Assembly: GCF_000582685.1 (NCBI RefSeq)
Contig: NZ_KK073768.1
Coordinates: 3,641,811 to 3,705,810, forward strand
Origin: [Scytonema hofmanni] UTEX 2349
GTDB taxonomy: Bacteria; Cyanobacteriota; Cyanobacteriia; Cyanobacteriales; Nostocaceae
Length of the DNA stretch: 64,000 bases
Direction of reading: 5' to 3'
Below, one piece after another: positions 17,202-25,114 of the stretch. A model generated the notes under the pieces. The model ran no database searches. It was not told the DNA's origin and saw only the letters and a list, made by a program, of their open reading frames with translations. The first letter of the stretch is position 1; each line of letters opens with the position of its first letter. Both the position numbers and the translations under genes were made by a program.

Positions 17202-18044
17202 ATGAAGTTTTTGTCCCAGTATATTAATGATTTTAGGGCTAGTGATTTTCAGCCTCAAAAACTACTGGCTGATATTCTTGAAGAAACTCAGTTATCCTAT
17301 AACATTTTTGCCAATGCTAATCCAATAGACGGGTTAGAAGCATTCGTTGAAAGATATAATTGGTTAGGAGATACTGCTAATAAGCAGAGGTTTGATTTTA
17401 ACCAAAATTTATCACGAAACTTAACCGCTGCACTCATGCAAGACTATCTAATAAATTTAGTAATTAAACTATGCGAACCATATCCCAAATTAGAAGTTTT
17501 TACTGAAGTGCGTGTTCCTTTTGGGACTTACCCAATTTGGGAAGGTGGAAAAGTTTCTTTTAAGACCCCATCTGAACGCTCGGATATAGCGGTTGGTTAC
17601 TTAGTTGAACAAGGAAAAATCAAACTTTCTGATGAACCTTACCCCAGACAACCATTTTATAGGTTAGGAAAAAATCAAACTATATTACCACTTTCTACAA
17701 TTAATTCAAAAATTAGAATTTCTCAATCTGAATTCTTTGATTGGTTGGGCAGAGGGCAATTAATGAATAGAGGAAATCCACATTGCTTATCTGTTCAAAT
17801 AGCTCTTAGAAAAGAGATGGATTTAACAATTGTTGAAGCATCTCAAGCAGGTAGAAAGTTTTTTTTACTTGGAAATGGAGGAGAAAGAAGCGTAATACCA
17901 AATCGAGCAGAACTTCAACGCTTTATACAAGCATTTTCTGAACATCTTACAGAAAGAATGGATGAGCCAACTACTCAATTAGCTAGTGAAGAGGATAATT
18001 CTGTAACACAAAAGCAAATAGAGATAAATTTTGAAAGTGAATGA
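17202..18044 (+). CDS. Probable type II restriction endonuclease
   Basis: A 280-residue soluble protein directly downstream of the methyltransferase. I infer the partner endonuclease role from position. It has a candidate PD-(D/E)xK-like arrangement: SERSDIAVGYL near residue 127 and VQIALRKEMDLTIVEA near residues 200-215, but the motif is not canonical. It may belong to the Bpu10I-like group, which I cannot confirm. No controller gene is visible. ATG 17202. Confidence is good that it belongs to the restriction-modification operon, moderate for nuclease function. Confidence 0.65.
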   Translation: MKFLSQYINDFRASDFQPQKLLADILEETQLSYNIFANANPIDGLEAFVERYNWLGDTANKQRFDFNQNLSRNLTAALMQDYLINLVIKLCEPYPKLEVFTEVRVPFGTYPIWEGGKVSFKTPSERSDIAVGYLVEQGKIKLSDEPYPRQPFYRLGKNQTILPLSTINSKIRISQSEFFDWLGRGQLMNRGNPHCLSVQIALRKEMDLTIVEASQAGRKFFLLGNGGERSVIPNRAELQRFIQAFSEHLTERMDEPTTQLASEEDNSVTQKQIEINFESE

Positions 18045-18132
18045 GGAGAGATGATACTTATGGTAGGTGTAAAGTAGCGGTGACAATATTGGCGAATTTA
18101 CCAATGATTACTAGGTTTAGTCCCAAATTGTA

Positions 18133-18627
18133 TCAGGTGGAAGGCACTGTTTGATCAACAAACTGATCCTTTGGCACATCAAATCTAATAGTACTACTTG
18201 CCCAGTTTTTTAAATCGGGCGCTAACCAAACTAACTTTCGCACAATTTCATCATTAACCCAGAGTACCACCGGAAAGGGAAACTGTTTTCTAAACTCATC
18301 TCGCATGAGATTGGTAGAGATGATGAGTTGATTAATTTCTACCACCGATTCTAAACCTCTGACTATCAAAGCTTCTGGTAAAGTAGTACCGATCGCGTTG
18401 ATTAAGGGTGTATAAAGTGTCTGAGCGCAAGGTAAAATCAGTACTTCTCGGATATCTGCTGAGGAAAATTCTTGTAACCGACTTACTATTTGCTGTTGCT
18501 TTTGGACATTGCAGCACGCTAACACTAGTGAAAACTCTCCATTGGACATCATAATTGCCCGTGTCAGACGAGTGATAGCTGCTGTATAGTTTGTCGTAGT
18601 TTGTTGGGAATTAATTAAGCTAACCAT
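18133..18627 (-). pseudogene. N-terminal fragment of a large cyanobacterial TPR/WD-type protein
   Basis: The 164 residues (NYTAAITRLTRAIMMSNGEFSLVLACC..., EALIVRGLESV, FPFPVVLWVNDEIVRKLVWLAPDLKNWA) resemble the first ~170 residues of long cyanobacterial proteins that continue into coiled-coil, TPR or WD40 repeats. Here the frame stops after VDQTVPST and the restriction-modification operon lies next. It may still be expressed as a small stand-alone protein, but truncation is more likely. ATG 18627. Confidence 0.6.
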
Positions 18628-18918
18628 TGAGAATCCTAAATTAAATTTTTATAACTTATGTATTGACATAATCTTGATTGTATGCATAAACCCTTGCTTG
18701 ATTTGCAACAACAGAAGTTAATTATGAATGAGCTTTACTTCTGTAAAATAGGTATAAGCACCATCAAATTATGCATTTTTGGAATAGAAATGGAACAAAT
18801 TGTGACTATTCTGGTAAGTTCAATCTAGAAGACTGACTATACTTTCGATGATGCACATAAATGTCTTTTTGTAAATGGCGTAACTCCTAATTTTAATAAT
18901 TAAATTGTGAGATTTGGG

Positions 18919-18961
18919 AAAATCGCCCTAGCTTGTCAGAATCGCAAGCTAGGGCGATTTT
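18919..18961 (+). terminator. Perfect 17-bp-stem hairpin without an adjacent gene
   Basis: AAAATCGCCCTAGCTTG and CAAGCTAGGGCGATTTT pair perfectly around a 9-base loop, followed by TGTT. It is terminator-like on either strand, yet lies 290 bp from the nearest gene start, so it may end a small non-coding transcript from 18660-18920 or be a stand-alone repeat. Confidence 0.55.
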
Positions 18962-19360
18962 GTTAAAAAAATTGTACATGCGATCGGTTATTGAGTGTGT
19001 AGTGCTAAACCCTGCATTTACGAATATCGATTGGCTAATTAGGAAATGTCTTGAGCCTCAATCGTGCTTGGGCATTAGGATATAGCTGAATAAGTGTTTG
19101 AATTTCAATCAATTTTATTATCAGGAAAAATTCATAAAAAGTCATAATATAAGCTCATGCGATCGCTTTGCCAGAGTTATTAACAAAGTTTGAGGTCGTA
19201 ATTTCTCCATCCACGCGGCATTTCGACCGTTAAATAAGCTCTTATTTATATGGTATTTTGCTTAGGCTGACCAACTTCCAAAAAAGCATCCTAAGACGGA
19301 TTTGACGGTGAATAATCAAGTAATTCCCAACGAAACGACTGGGAAAGACTTGATTTTAAC

Positions 19361-19467
19361 CCAATACGGTTGGTGTTAAGGATTTTTAGTACTGATTTTA
19401 GACCTGTAGAGACGTGAAATTTCACGTCTCTACACTGGTATTTTGGGCTTAACACCAACTGTATTGG
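19361..19467. mobile_element. 107-bp miniature element with 8-bp target duplication
   Basis: Terminal inverted repeats CCAATACGGTTGGTGTTAAG (left) and CTTAACACCAACTGTATTGG (right), 18 of 20 positions pairing, flanked on both sides by ATTTTAAC (19353-19360, 19468-19475). The centre is a GTAGAGACGT-armed hairpin (19406-19433). A classic non-autonomous transposon layout; no coding capacity. Confidence 0.88.
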
Positions 19468-19790
19468 ATTTTAACCATTGTTCAATCAAGAGTGTCCAAT
19501 AGCGTCGAGTTGCATTCGTCACCGGGAAAGGCAGAGGGCAGAAGGCAGGAGGCAGAAGGAATGTATAAGTGTCCTCTGCCCACGACTGAAAGGAGTAAGG
19601 GTCTGAAGCCCCTCCCAAATGCAACGATATTGGGAGCCTCCAATTGGGAGGGGTCACAATCCCCTCCCAATTGGTTCCTTCTGCCCTCAGCACGAATGCC
19701 TTCTGCCTTCTTGAAAAGTGCTGCGTCTTGACGACTAAAACTTTACAATGTTGCCATAGATTTTTTGAATGCCTTGATAACCTTTGTCTG

Positions 19791-20459
19791 TCAAGTGTTC
19801 GGTAGAAAAAGACGATAGGATTCGCTGTCTAACAGAATTCTCAAACCCAGCCACATCAGGACAAAGGGGAAAATCTTGCGAGCATAACGGCTGAGTACGA
19901 AAGCGATACCGGGTTGATGAGTCAAAGTATAGGACATAAACAGCCAGCAGCAAACAATGAAATAGCAAACTGGGATGATCACAGCTAGATTTTGGATTGA
20001 GCTGCTGGCAAACAGGGGAATATAGATCCCAAGATTGTTGCCACCGTTGGAAATCGTGACCGCAGAGACGCGATAGGTCTGGGGATCGCGGATTACGTCC
20101 CAGAGCGATCGCTTTCTGGAATCAAATCCGAGAAATTTAGAGTTTCTTTTCAGATTGGCTGACTTATCTTCGGCTGAATCATCCTTATTAAGGTTGAACA
20201 AATTGTTCAAGCCAATAAGTATCGGCAGAATCCCCAGTAGACCAGTCCAAGTTGATGGAATCACTAGTCCCAGTAAGAAACCAACTAAACTTACTATCAC
20301 TAATGCCGTAAACCCTAGAATCTCACCAACCACAACATGTTGAGGACGAAAAGTACGATTAACCTCGCTGAAGAAGGCAGTCAGATAAATATTGTCGTCA
20401 AACGTTGTTGCCACAGCAGCAGCTAGCCCAATCTTAATTGTTGCAATTAACCAATCCAT
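19791..20459 (-). CDS. CadD-family cadmium/heavy-metal resistance transporter
   Basis: A ~222-residue membrane protein with about six hydrophobic segments (near 3-20, 45-70, 73-90, 135-165, 165-180, 190-205). TFDDNIYLTAFF near residue 20 and ISNGGNNLGIYIPLFA near 138 match the CadD family (cadmium efflux or sequestration; some members may move other cations). The ATG at 20459 has GAGTGAGGA eight bases upstream; the ATG at 20465 is too close to it. Stand-alone gene. Family call good, substrate inferred from family. Confidence 0.82.
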   Translation of the reverse strand: MDWLIATIKIGLAAAVATTFDDNIYLTAFFSEVNRTFRPQHVVVGEILGFTALVIVSLVGFLLGLVIPSTWTGLLGILPILIGLNNLFNLNKDDSAEDKSANLKRNSKFLGFDSRKRSLWDVIRDPQTYRVSAVTISNGGNNLGIYIPLFASSSIQNLAVIIPVCYFIVCCWLFMSYTLTHQPGIAFVLSRYARKIFPFVLMWLGLRILLDSESYRLFLPNT

Positions 20460-20713
20460 TACCATTCCTCACTCAACACCTATCTGATGACCGAAAAAGA
20501 GCGATCGCTCAACAGTTGTAGAAAATTCACACAATATCGATATGATAATGTGAGTATCGCATATTGGGTATAGCAAGTGAGCAAATCTGGTAGTTTATAC
20601 ATATCAAGTGATGCTTTGACTTTATCCCCGCTTCCAGTAGTGGGTGTGGGGTGTGGGGTGTAGGTTTGGGGAATACCTTGAAGATTGGGAACACCCCACC
20701 CTAGGAGTGCAAT

Positions 20714-20782
20714 GGGGTCTAAAACCCCACCGTATGAGTACGGTGTATAAAGGTTAGTTGGGGTTTGAATCCCCATCTAACC
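20714..20782. repeat. Three consecutive hairpins upstream of the binding-protein gene
   Basis: GGGGT-ACCCC (20714-20728), CACCGTA-TACGGTG (20728-20745) and GGTTAGTTGGGG-CCCCATCTAACC (20752-20782, one mismatch) follow one another. They lie in the 416-bp gap 20466-20881, which also has GGGGTGTG-type low-complexity sequence and no gene. The last arm resembles a tRNA T-arm (GGTTTGAATCC), but no tRNA can be folded. Confidence 0.6.
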
Positions 20783-20881
20783 GGACACTACACCCCACAC
20801 CCTACCCCCTACACCCTGTTCAACCCCCATCTCCAATTCAGCCGGCAATTTCCATCACCTATATTTATCAAAGGAGTCATT

Positions 20882-22147
20882 ATGATTAGCCGTTTGATTG
20901 ACCTTCTGCCTAGACGCATAGGTCAAAACATCTTACGGTCGCTCAAATTACCCACTCGTAGATCGGCTACCTACAGGTTGGCAGTTCTATTTTGCATCGG
21001 ACTTGTCTTGACTCTAGTTTTTGACCGTCATGCTGTTGCCGCTTCTGAATCTGGCAATCACCTCTCCTCTGTAATAAATCAGTTCAAACTACCCAAAAGC
21101 TCAATAATCCAGTTACTGGAAACCGTGGGACTGTTTGTGGGGGGGATAATTTTTTGTATAGTTTTGGATCGCTGGTTTTCTAACCGTTCTGGTCAATCTA
21201 GCAACATACCCTTAGCAGAGCAAGCGCGGCAGCTCAAGCAACTCAAAATGGGATATCCAGAGGGAATGACAAATCTGGAAGTTCTCCGTACTCAAGGCTT
21301 GCTCGAAAACCGTTTGCGACCATTTGGACTGAATGTCACCTGGACAAGCTTTTTATCAGCCTCTTCTCTGATAGAAGCACTCAGCAACGGGACGATTGAC
21401 TTCTGTGGTGGTGGTGGTACGGCTAGCATCTTCTCTCAAGCAGCGGATCATGTATTTGTGCGGGTAGCTAAGGAAAAATATACTGCTCCCAAAGGTCAAG
21501 CGATTCTGGTACCGGAAGATTCGCCGATTCAGACGCTGGCAGACTTGAAGGGTAAGAAGATAGCTTTTGACAAAGGCTCAAGCGCACATTATGTGCTTGT
21601 GCGATCGCTGGAAAAAGTAGGGCTAGAGTTTAGTGACATTGAACCAGTTTATCTGACACAGCCGGAGGCGCTGCCCCGATTCCGTCGGGGTGAAGTGGAT
21701 GCTTGGGTGATTTGGGTTCCCTACACAGCTACTCAAGCCCGAAGCGCTTACCCAGGGCGATCGATTGCAGACCTAGAGAGCATATTTGGTGACAAAGCCT
21801 CCGTGGAAGTTCCAACCTATTACTACGCGATTCCAGAACTGGTACGCGACTATCCCGACTTGCTCAAGGTGATTTTAGAAGAGGTAAACGAAGCTGGTAC
21901 TTGGGCTAAGAGACAGGAATTAGAAGCTGTTCAACGAATGACAGCACACCATGAAATCGATCCCTCCATCCTAGAAACTTTACAGAAACATAGTGGCGAA
22001 CGCGCCATTATCCCCATTGACGACCAATCGCTCAATGCCCTACAGCATCAAGCAAATATATTTAGAGATTTAAATCTGATTCCTGAGCGGGTGAATGTCA
22101 AAGATGGAACCTATAGCTTGCAGACTAAGCAAAACTGGACTTATTAA
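20882..22147 (+). CDS. SsuA/NitT-type ABC transporter substrate-binding protein
   Basis: A 421-residue protein with a basic N-terminus, a hydrophobic segment (about 30-50) and a second one (about 80-100), then a periplasmic-binding-protein fold. KMGYPEGMTNLEVLRTQGLL, GTIDFCGGGGTA, LADLKGKKIAFDKGSSAHYVL and GEVDAWVIWVPY are typical of aliphatic sulfonate / nitrate-taurine binding proteins. Start at ATG 20882, preceded by AAAGGAGT; the open frame reaches further upstream through repeat DNA. No permease or ATPase gene is adjacent, so it is an orphan here. The double membrane segment is unusual for a simple lipoprotein or exported receptor. Confidence 0.82.
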   Translation: MISRLIDLLPRRIGQNILRSLKLPTRRSATYRLAVLFCIGLVLTLVFDRHAVAASESGNHLSSVINQFKLPKSSIIQLLETVGLFVGGIIFCIVLDRWFSNRSGQSSNIPLAEQARQLKQLKMGYPEGMTNLEVLRTQGLLENRLRPFGLNVTWTSFLSASSLIEALSNGTIDFCGGGGTASIFSQAADHVFVRVAKEKYTAPKGQAILVPEDSPIQTLADLKGKKIAFDKGSSAHYVLVRSLEKVGLEFSDIEPVYLTQPEALPRFRRGEVDAWVIWVPYTATQARSAYPGRSIADLESIFGDKASVEVPTYYYAIPELVRDYPDLLKVILEEVNEAGTWAKRQELEAVQRMTAHHEIDPSILETLQKHSGERAIIPIDDQSLNALQHQANIFRDLNLIPERVNVKDGTYSLQTKQNWTY

Positions 22148-22172
22148 TCTGACACGGACACGTCTCTACATC

Positions 22173-22434
22173 ATATAGCAGTCCTAAATAAGAGCGTGAA
22201 CAACAAGATCCCCAACAACTTTTACGGATACAGCTATTGCGATTCAGGGGTATCACCTCTTATCTCACGATTTTTCGAGATTCCACACAATTGTAGAGAC
22301 GTTCCGCCGGAACGTCTCTACAAGGTTTTTGAATAAAATGAGGGGTCAGACCTACCATTTGCAATAGCTGTATCCTTTGAGAAGTTGGGGATCTTAGCCT
22401 CTCGATTTTCACAATTCATTTAGGATTGTTATAT
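22173..22434. mobile_element. ~262-bp nested inverted-repeat element
   Basis: Outer ends ATATAGCAGTCCTAAAT (22173-22189) and ATTTAGGATTGTTATAT (about 22418-22434) pair; inner arms AAGATCCCCAAC (22205-22216) and GTTGGGGATCTT (22384-22395) plus GGATACAGCTATTGC / GCAATAGCTGTATCC pair; the middle carries the GTAGAGACGT hairpin (22293-22321). This looks like one element inserted in another. Otherwise 22148-22649 has no gene; a GAGCGGT-ACCGCTC hairpin lies near 22600. Confidence 0.75.
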
Positions 22435-22649
22435 AGGAATCAGATTTGATTATTAAGTATAATTATGGCTATTATAACAGCTTTTGAACGAAAAACAGTT
22501 GTGAATTATACTGTTAATTTCGGGATTTTTTGTAAGTAGATGAGTGTAAATATACGTTGTTTAATGTGATAAAACGATTAAGTTGAAGGTTTTGGGATGA
22601 GCGGTAAACCGCTCACTACGACGAATTTTTTTTATATTACTCAAAGTAA

Positions 22650-23867
22650 ATGATAAAGCTTGTGAATAAACAAAAGGCGTTCTTTTCTGCTGTGGTAGCT
22701 TTAAGTATAATAGCGGCAGTGATGTTGTCTTTTCCTTTAAACGCGCAAAATCTGTCTGTGGGAAAAAGTGCGGAGTTGCGGGGGGTGTGGTTAACTAATA
22801 TTGATAGCGATGTGTTGTTTGAGCGATCGCGTCTAAATAAAGCTTTGCAACGCCTAGACGAGTTAAACTTTAATACTGTATATCCGACTGTTTGGAATTG
22901 GGGCTGGACGTTATATCCAAGTAAGGTAGCGCAAAGTGTAATTGGGCGATCGCTCGATCCGACACCGGGATTGCAACGACGTGATATGCTCAAAGAAGTA
23001 ATCGATGTCGGACACCAAAAAGGCTTAACAGTCATTCCCTGGTTTGAATTTGGCTTTATGGCACCGGCTGATTCGCAATTAGCTAAACGTCATCCGCAAT
23101 GGCTGACAAATCGCGCTAACGGTACGCGGATTATCAAAGAAGGAACTCACGATCGCGTTTGGTTGAATCCCTTTCACCCAGAAGTACAGCAATTTATCCA
23201 AAATTTAATCGTCGAAATCGTCAGAAATTACAATATCGACGGCATTCAATTTGATGACCATTTTGGTTTACCATCAGAATTGGGTTATGATGCCTATACT
23301 GTTGCACTCTACAAAAAAGAGCATAATGGCAAAGCTCCACCAACAGACTTTAAGAATCCAGAATGGTTAAGTTGGCGAGCAAACAAAATCACCAACTATA
23401 TGAAGCGGGTGTTTACAGCTATTAAAGCAACCAAAAAGAATTGTATCGTTTCCATTGCACCTAATCCGCAACGCTTTTCTTATGACTTCTTTTTAGCAGA
23501 TTGGCAGAAGTGGGAACGGATGGGACTAATTGAAGAATTAGTTTTGCAGATATACCGGAATGATTTAAATGTGTTTAACAGCGAATTAGAATATCCAGAA
23601 GTCAAAGCAGCACGCAGCCACATTCCCGTAAGTATCGGCATTTTATCAGGTTTGAAAGGTCGATTTGTGCCGATGCAACAAATTGAAACACAAGTGCAGA
23701 GTGTACGCGATCGCAAGTTTGCAGGTGTATCCTTTTTCTTTTACGAAACTTTATGGAACCTTGTCAACGAGAAACCCCCACAACGTCAAACTAGATTTGG
23801 GAAGCTATTTTCTACAGCAAAAACTTATCCAAATTTACTTTTAGGTTGGAAACCAGAGAAAGTATGA
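22650..23867 (+). CDS. GHL10 (DUF187) family glycoside-hydrolase-like exported protein
   Basis: A 405-residue protein with an N-terminal signal segment (about 9-32, ending NAQN) and a TIM-barrel typical of the GHL10 family: ELRGVWLTNIDSDVL, NFNTVYPTVWNWG, IDGIQFDDHFGLP (likely active-site Asp pair near residue 205) and SIAPNP. Family members include bacterial enzymes acting on denuded peptidoglycan glycans; the cyanobacterial substrate is not known. ATG 22650. Single gene between repeat-rich spacers. Confidence 0.88.
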   Translation: MIKLVNKQKAFFSAVVALSIIAAVMLSFPLNAQNLSVGKSAELRGVWLTNIDSDVLFERSRLNKALQRLDELNFNTVYPTVWNWGWTLYPSKVAQSVIGRSLDPTPGLQRRDMLKEVIDVGHQKGLTVIPWFEFGFMAPADSQLAKRHPQWLTNRANGTRIIKEGTHDRVWLNPFHPEVQQFIQNLIVEIVRNYNIDGIQFDDHFGLPSELGYDAYTVALYKKEHNGKAPPTDFKNPEWLSWRANKITNYMKRVFTAIKATKKNCIVSIAPNPQRFSYDFFLADWQKWERMGLIEELVLQIYRNDLNVFNSELEYPEVKAARSHIPVSIGILSGLKGRFVPMQQIETQVQSVRDRKFAGVSFFFYETLWNLVNEKPPQRQTRFGKLFSTAKTYPNLLLGWKPEKV

Positions 23868-23888
23868 AGTAATATCGTGTCCGGTTTT

Positions 23889-23928
23889 TGCGCTCATTCC
23901 TATTTTTGCAAAAATAGGAATGAGCGCA
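23889..23928. repeat. 40-bp perfect palindrome after the GHL10 gene
   Basis: TGCGCTCATTCCTATTTTTG is followed directly by its exact reverse complement. It lies 22 bp after the stop and may serve as a terminator. The rest of 23868-24267 has no gene; a stretch at 23939-23985 (TTTCTGTCATTGCGAC...CAAGCAATCTCAAA) recurs at 53978-54021 as a dispersed repeat. Confidence 0.75.
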
Positions 23929-24267
23929 TATGCACAGACTACGTATTTCTGTCATTGCGACATCACCAAGCAATCTCAAATTTCAAAGTCTTGTTTTCTC
24001 GCGATTGTGTGCGTAAATCCTTAAAAAAAAAGTCTATTATTTCCCAAATCTTTGCGATACCTCCCAGCAAAATTCATGAATATAAAAATTAGATGAAGAA
24101 ATTTCATCAGATAACATTACTGTTTTTTTAACTGAGCAACATATTTAATCCAGACATATCCTTGGTGATGTGCTTATGATGAGTTCACAGACAAAAAAGC
24201 GAAGAAAAAACGAGTGTTTGTCAACTACCTAAAGCATCAAAATTAATAAATTCAAGGATTGTTAGAT

Positions 24268-25017
24268 ATGAAAAGTGTATTTTCCACTCTACTAATTTCT
24301 GCTTCATTAGCTCTTGGAGTTGCGGCAGTAGCTGCACCAGCACAGGCAGCAGGTAACGCAGATAAACCAGCAGGTAACGTAGATAAACCAACAGGTAACG
24401 TAGATAAACTAACAGGTAACGTAGATAAACCAACAGATAACGTAGATAAACCAACAGATAAAGTTGCGACTAGCGTGATGTGTAACGTTAGTAATGTCTC
24501 ATTTGGAGGAACTGCTGCTACCGATTGTAAAGGACCTTTTGAAGGTAATGACACAGGAGATAAAGCCACTTTACTTGATGATTTAAATGGAGGTTTGTTT
24601 GCAAGTAGTGTAGGTTCAAACGTTACTTGGAGTTTAGCTGGAAAGTCGGATGAGCCAAATCCTTTTTTATCAGCAGATAATGGCTTGAGTACTGGCAACT
24701 GGAGCCTAAAGAAGGCACTGAGTAGTGGTACATTTGTAATAAGCCTCAAGAGCAGTACTGTATACAGCACTTATCTCTTTAAAGATATTGATTTCTCTAA
24801 AACTGGTTTAGAAGGAATTTTCAATACCATTGGTGTTGCTTTAGATGGAAGTGGTAACGCAGGTAAGGCTCTATCTCATGCTTCATTATTCGTCGCTAAT
24901 GTGCCATCGGGACCTAGTACTAAAGTTCCAGAACCCAGCGCTCTGATGGGTTTAGGTTTAGTTTTAGGTGGAATGGTCGTTGCTCGTCGTCGTAAGTCTG
25001 CACCTGTTAATCTTTAA
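24268..25017 (+). CDS. PEP-CTERM sorting domain protein with a 7-residue repeat
   Basis: A 249-residue exported protein. Signal peptide residues 1-28 (ending APAQAA), then five GNVDKPT-like heptapeptides encoded by 21-bp repeats, a middle domain rich in Gly/Ser/Asn, and the C-terminal signal VPEPSALMGLGLVLGGMVV followed by ARRRK. The PEP-CTERM tail targets proteins to exosortase-mediated processing at the cell surface. The ATG at 24268 is preferred over a TTG at 24259. A bidirectional-looking terminator follows. Function of the middle part is unknown. Confidence 0.9.
   Translation: MKSVFSTLLISASLALGVAAVAAPAQAAGNADKPAGNVDKPTGNVDKLTGNVDKPTDNVDKPTDKVATSVMCNVSNVSFGGTAATDCKGPFEGNDTGDKATLLDDLNGGLFASSVGSNVTWSLAGKSDEPNPFLSADNGLSTGNWSLKKALSSGTFVISLKSSTVYSTYLFKDIDFSKTGLEGIFNTIGVALDGSGNAGKALSHASLFVANVPSGPSTKVPEPSALMGLGLVLGGMVVARRRKSAPVNL
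24352..24456 (+). repeat. Five 21-bp coding tandem repeats
   Basis: Units of GGTAACGTAGATAAACCAACA (one 21-base unit, shown here in reduced form as GGTAACGTAGATAAAC plus CAACA) run from 24352 to 24456 with few changes, encoding GNxDKPx. The copy number is likely to vary between strains. Confidence 0.9.
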
Positions 25018-25052
25018 TTGGCGATTTAGTAGCTAAATAATTCTCCAATCAA

Positions 25053-25085
25053 AAGCCCCATCCTATTTATAATCGGATGGGGCTT
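25053..25085 (+). terminator. Rho-independent terminator of the PEP-CTERM gene
   Basis: AAGCCCCATCC pairs with GGATGGGGCTT around an 11-base loop, 36 bp after the stop codon. The A-run on the left and weak T content on the right suggest it may also end the convergent protease transcript. Confidence 0.8.
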
Positions 25086-25114
25086 ATAATGTTTCAAGGT
25101 CTAAAATCCAATTC

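Larger units (their letters stand above)
18628..19790. other. Long intergenic region with repeats
   Basis: About 1.16 kb with no convincing gene. It holds an isolated perfect hairpin (18919-18961), a miniature element with target duplication (19361-19467) and a GC-rich block of AGGCAGA and CCTCCCAA inverted repeats (about 19512-19735). Short open frames through the last block are translations of the repeat in several frames. Confidence 0.6.

Noticed and set aside
19430..19731. Several short open frames on both strands
   Set aside because: They are translations of AGGCAGA and CCTCCCAA inverted repeats and of the miniature element.
20752..20782. tRNA T-arm
   Set aside because: GGTTTGAATCC fits a T-loop, but no acceptor, D or anticodon arms of correct size flank it.
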